A stretch of DNA of 64,000 nt, from contig CANTUZ010000006.1 in the NCBI GenBank assembly GCA_947846985.1, positions 43,321,707 through 43,385,706 of the forward strand, read 5' to 3'. The notes under the pieces were generated by a model. It was not told where the DNA came from. It saw only the letters and a list, made by a program, of their open reading frames with translations, and did no database searches. This DNA comes from Fratercula arctica. Its lineage: Eukaryota > Chordata > Aves > Charadriiformes > Alcidae. Below are positions 49,857-64,000 of the stretch, piece after piece. A program made the position numbers and the translations under genes. The stretch's first letter is position 1. The number at the start of each line of letters is the position of its first letter.

Positions 49857-49893
49857 TATATATCTATATATATATCTATATATATATATATCT
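49857..49893. repeat. (TA)n / TATC microsatellite
   Basis: Alternating TA with interspersed C, about 37 bases, between MLF1 and GFM1. Confidence 0.85.
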
Positions 49894-52012
49894 ACCTTTA
49901 AAATCGTATTTAAATTGTTATAGAATTCCCAGATTCACCTTGATTTTTTTTTTAATATGAAGAAAAGTGAGAGGAATACTAGAATGACAAATACTTCAAG
50001 TAAGTTTCCGTTTATCAGCATGCTTATGTTCATAAGCTGTGCTTGCACCTCTTATTTTCTGTGCCTAGACTGTCAGTTTTGTACTTCTGGTTTCTGGTGT
50101 GTTTCCTTTGGAGGTGGCCCACTATTTTTCGTTCTTGAAGATTCTCTGTATTAGCTTTCAATTCTGTAGTAATGCCACTGTGTCCTAAGAATCTCAGCTG
50201 TAACTATTAGTTATTAATCAGAAAAATATGTGGGAGAAATTGGTTGAGTGGGCAGTAGTTTAACTGGATAAGGAATGATTACACAATTTCTTCTGCTTTA
50301 AAAAGCTAAAAGAACCCTGCATACAGGAAACCATTTCCCCCCACAGCTGAGATGAGATGTGTTTGTAAATCTAATGCTTGATCTCCCTTGACCTTGTTGT
50401 TGTTATTGTTTGGTTAAAGAGCCTGCTGTTCTAGAGGAAAGCCAATTGTGTGACTGAGAACACAAAATGTCTTTGTATTGCAAGTGTTAAGTTTGTGTGC
50501 TATTTTTTAATGCATAATTGATCCCCATGCTGTAGCGTAAATAACTTCTGTAGACTATACCATAATAGCATTAGCACTGTAGCATATTTCAAGGCTAAAA
50601 CATTCTAAAATAGCCTTTAAAAAGGGACTATTTATATTACAAAAGAAAATATGTTTAGTAAGTTAAGATTAATATTTGTTTGGCCAAAAAGGAGATGGCC
50701 TTTAAATCCTATCTTTCTGCAGGTTCCCCAGATCATCTAATTCTGTGTTTATTAATATGCAAAAATAATAAAAAGTACTTTTGTTGAACTCTGACAAGGG
50801 AAAGACAGTTGTTTATTTGCTTGTTCAATGCAATGGTCTCTTCCCATTGTTGGAGCAAATACGAGTGGCAGTAAGTTTATGCAATTGAACCATCCTATGG
50901 GCAGTTGAGGTAAGGGGGCGGCAACCTCTAACAGAAGGACAGGCTGAAACGGGAGGAGATCACAGTCCGGCTTGCCAGAACCCTGAATCTAAAGGATGCT
51001 TTTACTCCTTGAAAAGTTAAGAGTACAACTCTAGGGCCTGATCTTCCATACACTGAAGACAACATGGATTTTGCAATAAACGTCATTGAGAATGCAAGGC
51101 CGTGGAGGCATTTTCCAGGTATGTCACTAAAACTTCCCTGTAATAAACAGCAGAAAAGTTTTTCATTTGGCAGCTTCAAAAGAAATCTTTGATTTGAGAG
51201 ACGCTGCTTTACGAAGATTAAAAATCATCATACATATATGTAATCAATAAAACAAGTCAAGTATATACGTAGTGTAAAGAGGTTAATATTCATTACAGAT
51301 TACTCTGTTATGCAAAACAACACTCTAAAATGTAAGGCAAAAGAAATTGTTCTATGGAGAAGCATCTGAAACTTTAATTCTTTAATAAAGTTATTTATTA
51401 TTTATGGTGGTTTGGCTTACTCTACACCACAAAAGGACTTGTGCATTATTTATTTTGGGCTGCTTTGAAACATTCCCATATGAGGCACCAATAGCAACAC
51501 AATGAGGGAAAATATGCCTCTCAGTTTCCAGAAGGAAAACATGCAATTACCACAAAAAAAAAGTTTGTTAAAAGGAAGCAGATGGGGATGGAACTTGAGT
51601 CTGGTGCTGGCTGGGCTGTTTCTCTGCTTCAGAACTGCTCTTGGAGTCTTCTCCGGTACGAAAACCCAACTGTTCCTGATGTAATTTGAACAGTGGCGTT
51701 TTTGTTGTGGTTTGGGTTTTTTTTATAACGTGAGAATATAGGTACACACTATAGCTTCCTTGAGCTATGACATGAACCTTAGTATGCCATCTGTTCAATA
51801 GCCATCACATGCATGATCTCGATATTAGATGCGAGAATTTCTTCTTTCATCATGTTGTCTACTAGAGGGAAGTCACACACAGTAACAGACTAAAGAGCTG
51901 GATTATTCTGTTTGCCTATCTCTAATGCTGACTTAACCGAAACTTTCTTGCTATATTAACATTCAAAGTGTTATAAATTGGTACCTATGCTCTACACAGC
52001 ATCATCCTCCAC

Positions 52013-52446
52013 GAAGATCATCAAAGGGCTGGAGCCCCTCTGCTGTGAGGACAGGCTCAGAGAGTTGGGGCTGTTCAGCCTGGAGAAGAGAAGGCTCCGG
52101 GCAGACCTTGGAGCCCCTTCAAGTCCCTAAAGGGGCTACAGGAAAGCTGGGGAGGGACTCTCATCAGGGAGTGTTATGATGGGACACAGGGTAATGGCCT
52201 CAAACTGAAAGAGGGTAGATTTGGAGGGGATATTGGGAAGAAATTCATGACTGTGAGGGTGGTGAGACACTGGCCCAGGTTGCCCAGAGCAGCTGTGGCT
52301 GCCCCATCCCTGGAGGTGTTCAAGGCCAGGCTGGATGGGGCTTGGAGCAACCTGGTCTCGTGGGAGGTGTCCCTGCCCAGGGCAGGGGGTGGAACGGGAT
52401 GGTCTTTAAGGTCCCTTCCAACCCAAACCACTCTGTGATTCTATGT
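52013..52446 (+). mobile_element. CR1 3'-end fragment upstream of GFM1, sense orientation
   Basis: Starts 'gaagatcatcaaagggctgg', runs through agcctggagaagagaaggct and ggggcttggagcaacctggt, and ends aaccactctgtgattctatg. About 430 bases of 3' UTR with the intact avian CR1 terminus. It ends about 265 bases before the GFM1 start codon. Confidence 0.93.
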
Positions 52447-52648
52447 CTTCAAACGTTGCCATCAGTGAGCTTCAGCTGCACGAATCCTAATCACTCTGTC
52501 AAGGTCGCTAACTAAAATACTAACGGGCTCGGACCCAAGAAATCCTTAGGGACCAGTCCAGTAGGAACCTTCCCCTTCATCCCCTCTCCTCTATCGTGAC
52601 TCCATACCGTTGTTTCCCAGCTTCCCCCGCCTCCCGGCCCGGCCGCGC

Positions 52649-52672
52649 TCCGCATGCGCGGTGCCCCGGAAG
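52649..52672. promoter_or_regulatory. NRF-1-like and ETS/GABPA-like sites of GFM1
   Basis: Positions 52649-52660 match the NRF-1 consensus YGCGCAYGCGCR at 11 of 12 bases. CCGGAAG at 52666-52672 is the ETS core used by GABPA (NRF-2). Both factors are known regulators of nuclear genes for mitochondrial proteins. Use of these sites here is inferred. Confidence 0.6.
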
Positions 52673-52709
52673 CGGCGGCGGGGCTGAGCGGGGCGGCGGG
52701 GACGGAGCC

Positions 52710-63749
<11,040 letters not shown>

Positions 63750-64000
63750 GTGAGTGCACCTTTTCATCTGTATGTTTCATGCATTGGAATTTACCAGGGT
63801 TTTGTTGTAAAAGTTTGTAATCGCTTGTTCAGTTTAGATATATTTTGATGTGTACACAACTGCAAATATTTTTTGTTATACTTCAAGGAGCCTGAATATA
63901 TAGAAGTATGGTATGTGCAAGAGAGATACTCACCTGTTCACTACGTTTGACATCAAATATTATTTCAGTGTTACTGAACTGTTCCGGGCTGTTAGAAGTG

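Larger units (their letters stand above)
49660..52600. other. MLF1-GFM1 intergenic region
   Basis: AT-rich sequence with several AATAAA hexamers that may belong to longer MLF1 3' ends, a TA microsatellite and one sense CR1 copy just before the GFM1 CpG island. No additional gene was recognised on either strand. Confidence 0.65.

Overview
This window looks like avian nuclear DNA. The main reasons are three spliced vertebrate genes with GT-AG introns, and truncated CR1 LINE copies ending in the ATTCTATG-type 3' terminus typical of birds. The three genes, all on the + strand, are RSRC1 (last three coding exons), MLF1 (complete) and GFM1 (first ten coding exons, running off the right edge). RSRC1-MLF1-GFM1 is, from memory, the same gene order as human 3q25. 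I cannot name the species.

Layout: positions 1-20147 are intronic sequence of RSRC1, AT-rich, with three CR1 fragments (about 1672-2206, 11440-12189, 16734-16803), a few GC-rich islands and one notable hairpin at 15214-15299. RSRC1 exons lie at 20148-20254, 21184-21330 and 22171-22263, followed by two poly(A) hexamers near 22380-22400. The 12 kb from 22.4 to 34.3 kb is intergenic; I recognise no protein gene there, only GC-rich patches near 27.3-27.5 and 28.1 kb. A CpG island at about 34.3-35.0 kb holds the MLF1 promoter, with a perfect RFX-type X-box palindrome and exon 1. MLF1 continues through six more coding exons to a stop at 49350. The MLF1-GFM1 interval (49.4-52.6 kb) is AT-rich apart from a sense CR1 just before the GFM1 CpG island. 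GFM1 starts at 52710, and its tenth coding exon ends at 63749.

RSRC1 is a nuclear SR-related splicing protein, MLF1 a 14-3-3-binding adaptor, and GFM1 the mitochondrial elongation factor G1. They are neighbours by conserved synteny and not known parts of one pathway. I found no new multi-gene system. The points most worth a second look are the X-box in the MLF1 promoter, a NAGNAG tandem acceptor in MLF1, the pre-miRNA-like hairpin in RSRC1, a CR1 that begins about a dozen bases past the GFM1 exon 2 donor, and several unannotated repeat pairs. Exon boundaries were set by hand from reading frame, splice consensus and remembered human protein sequences. No alignment or database search was run.
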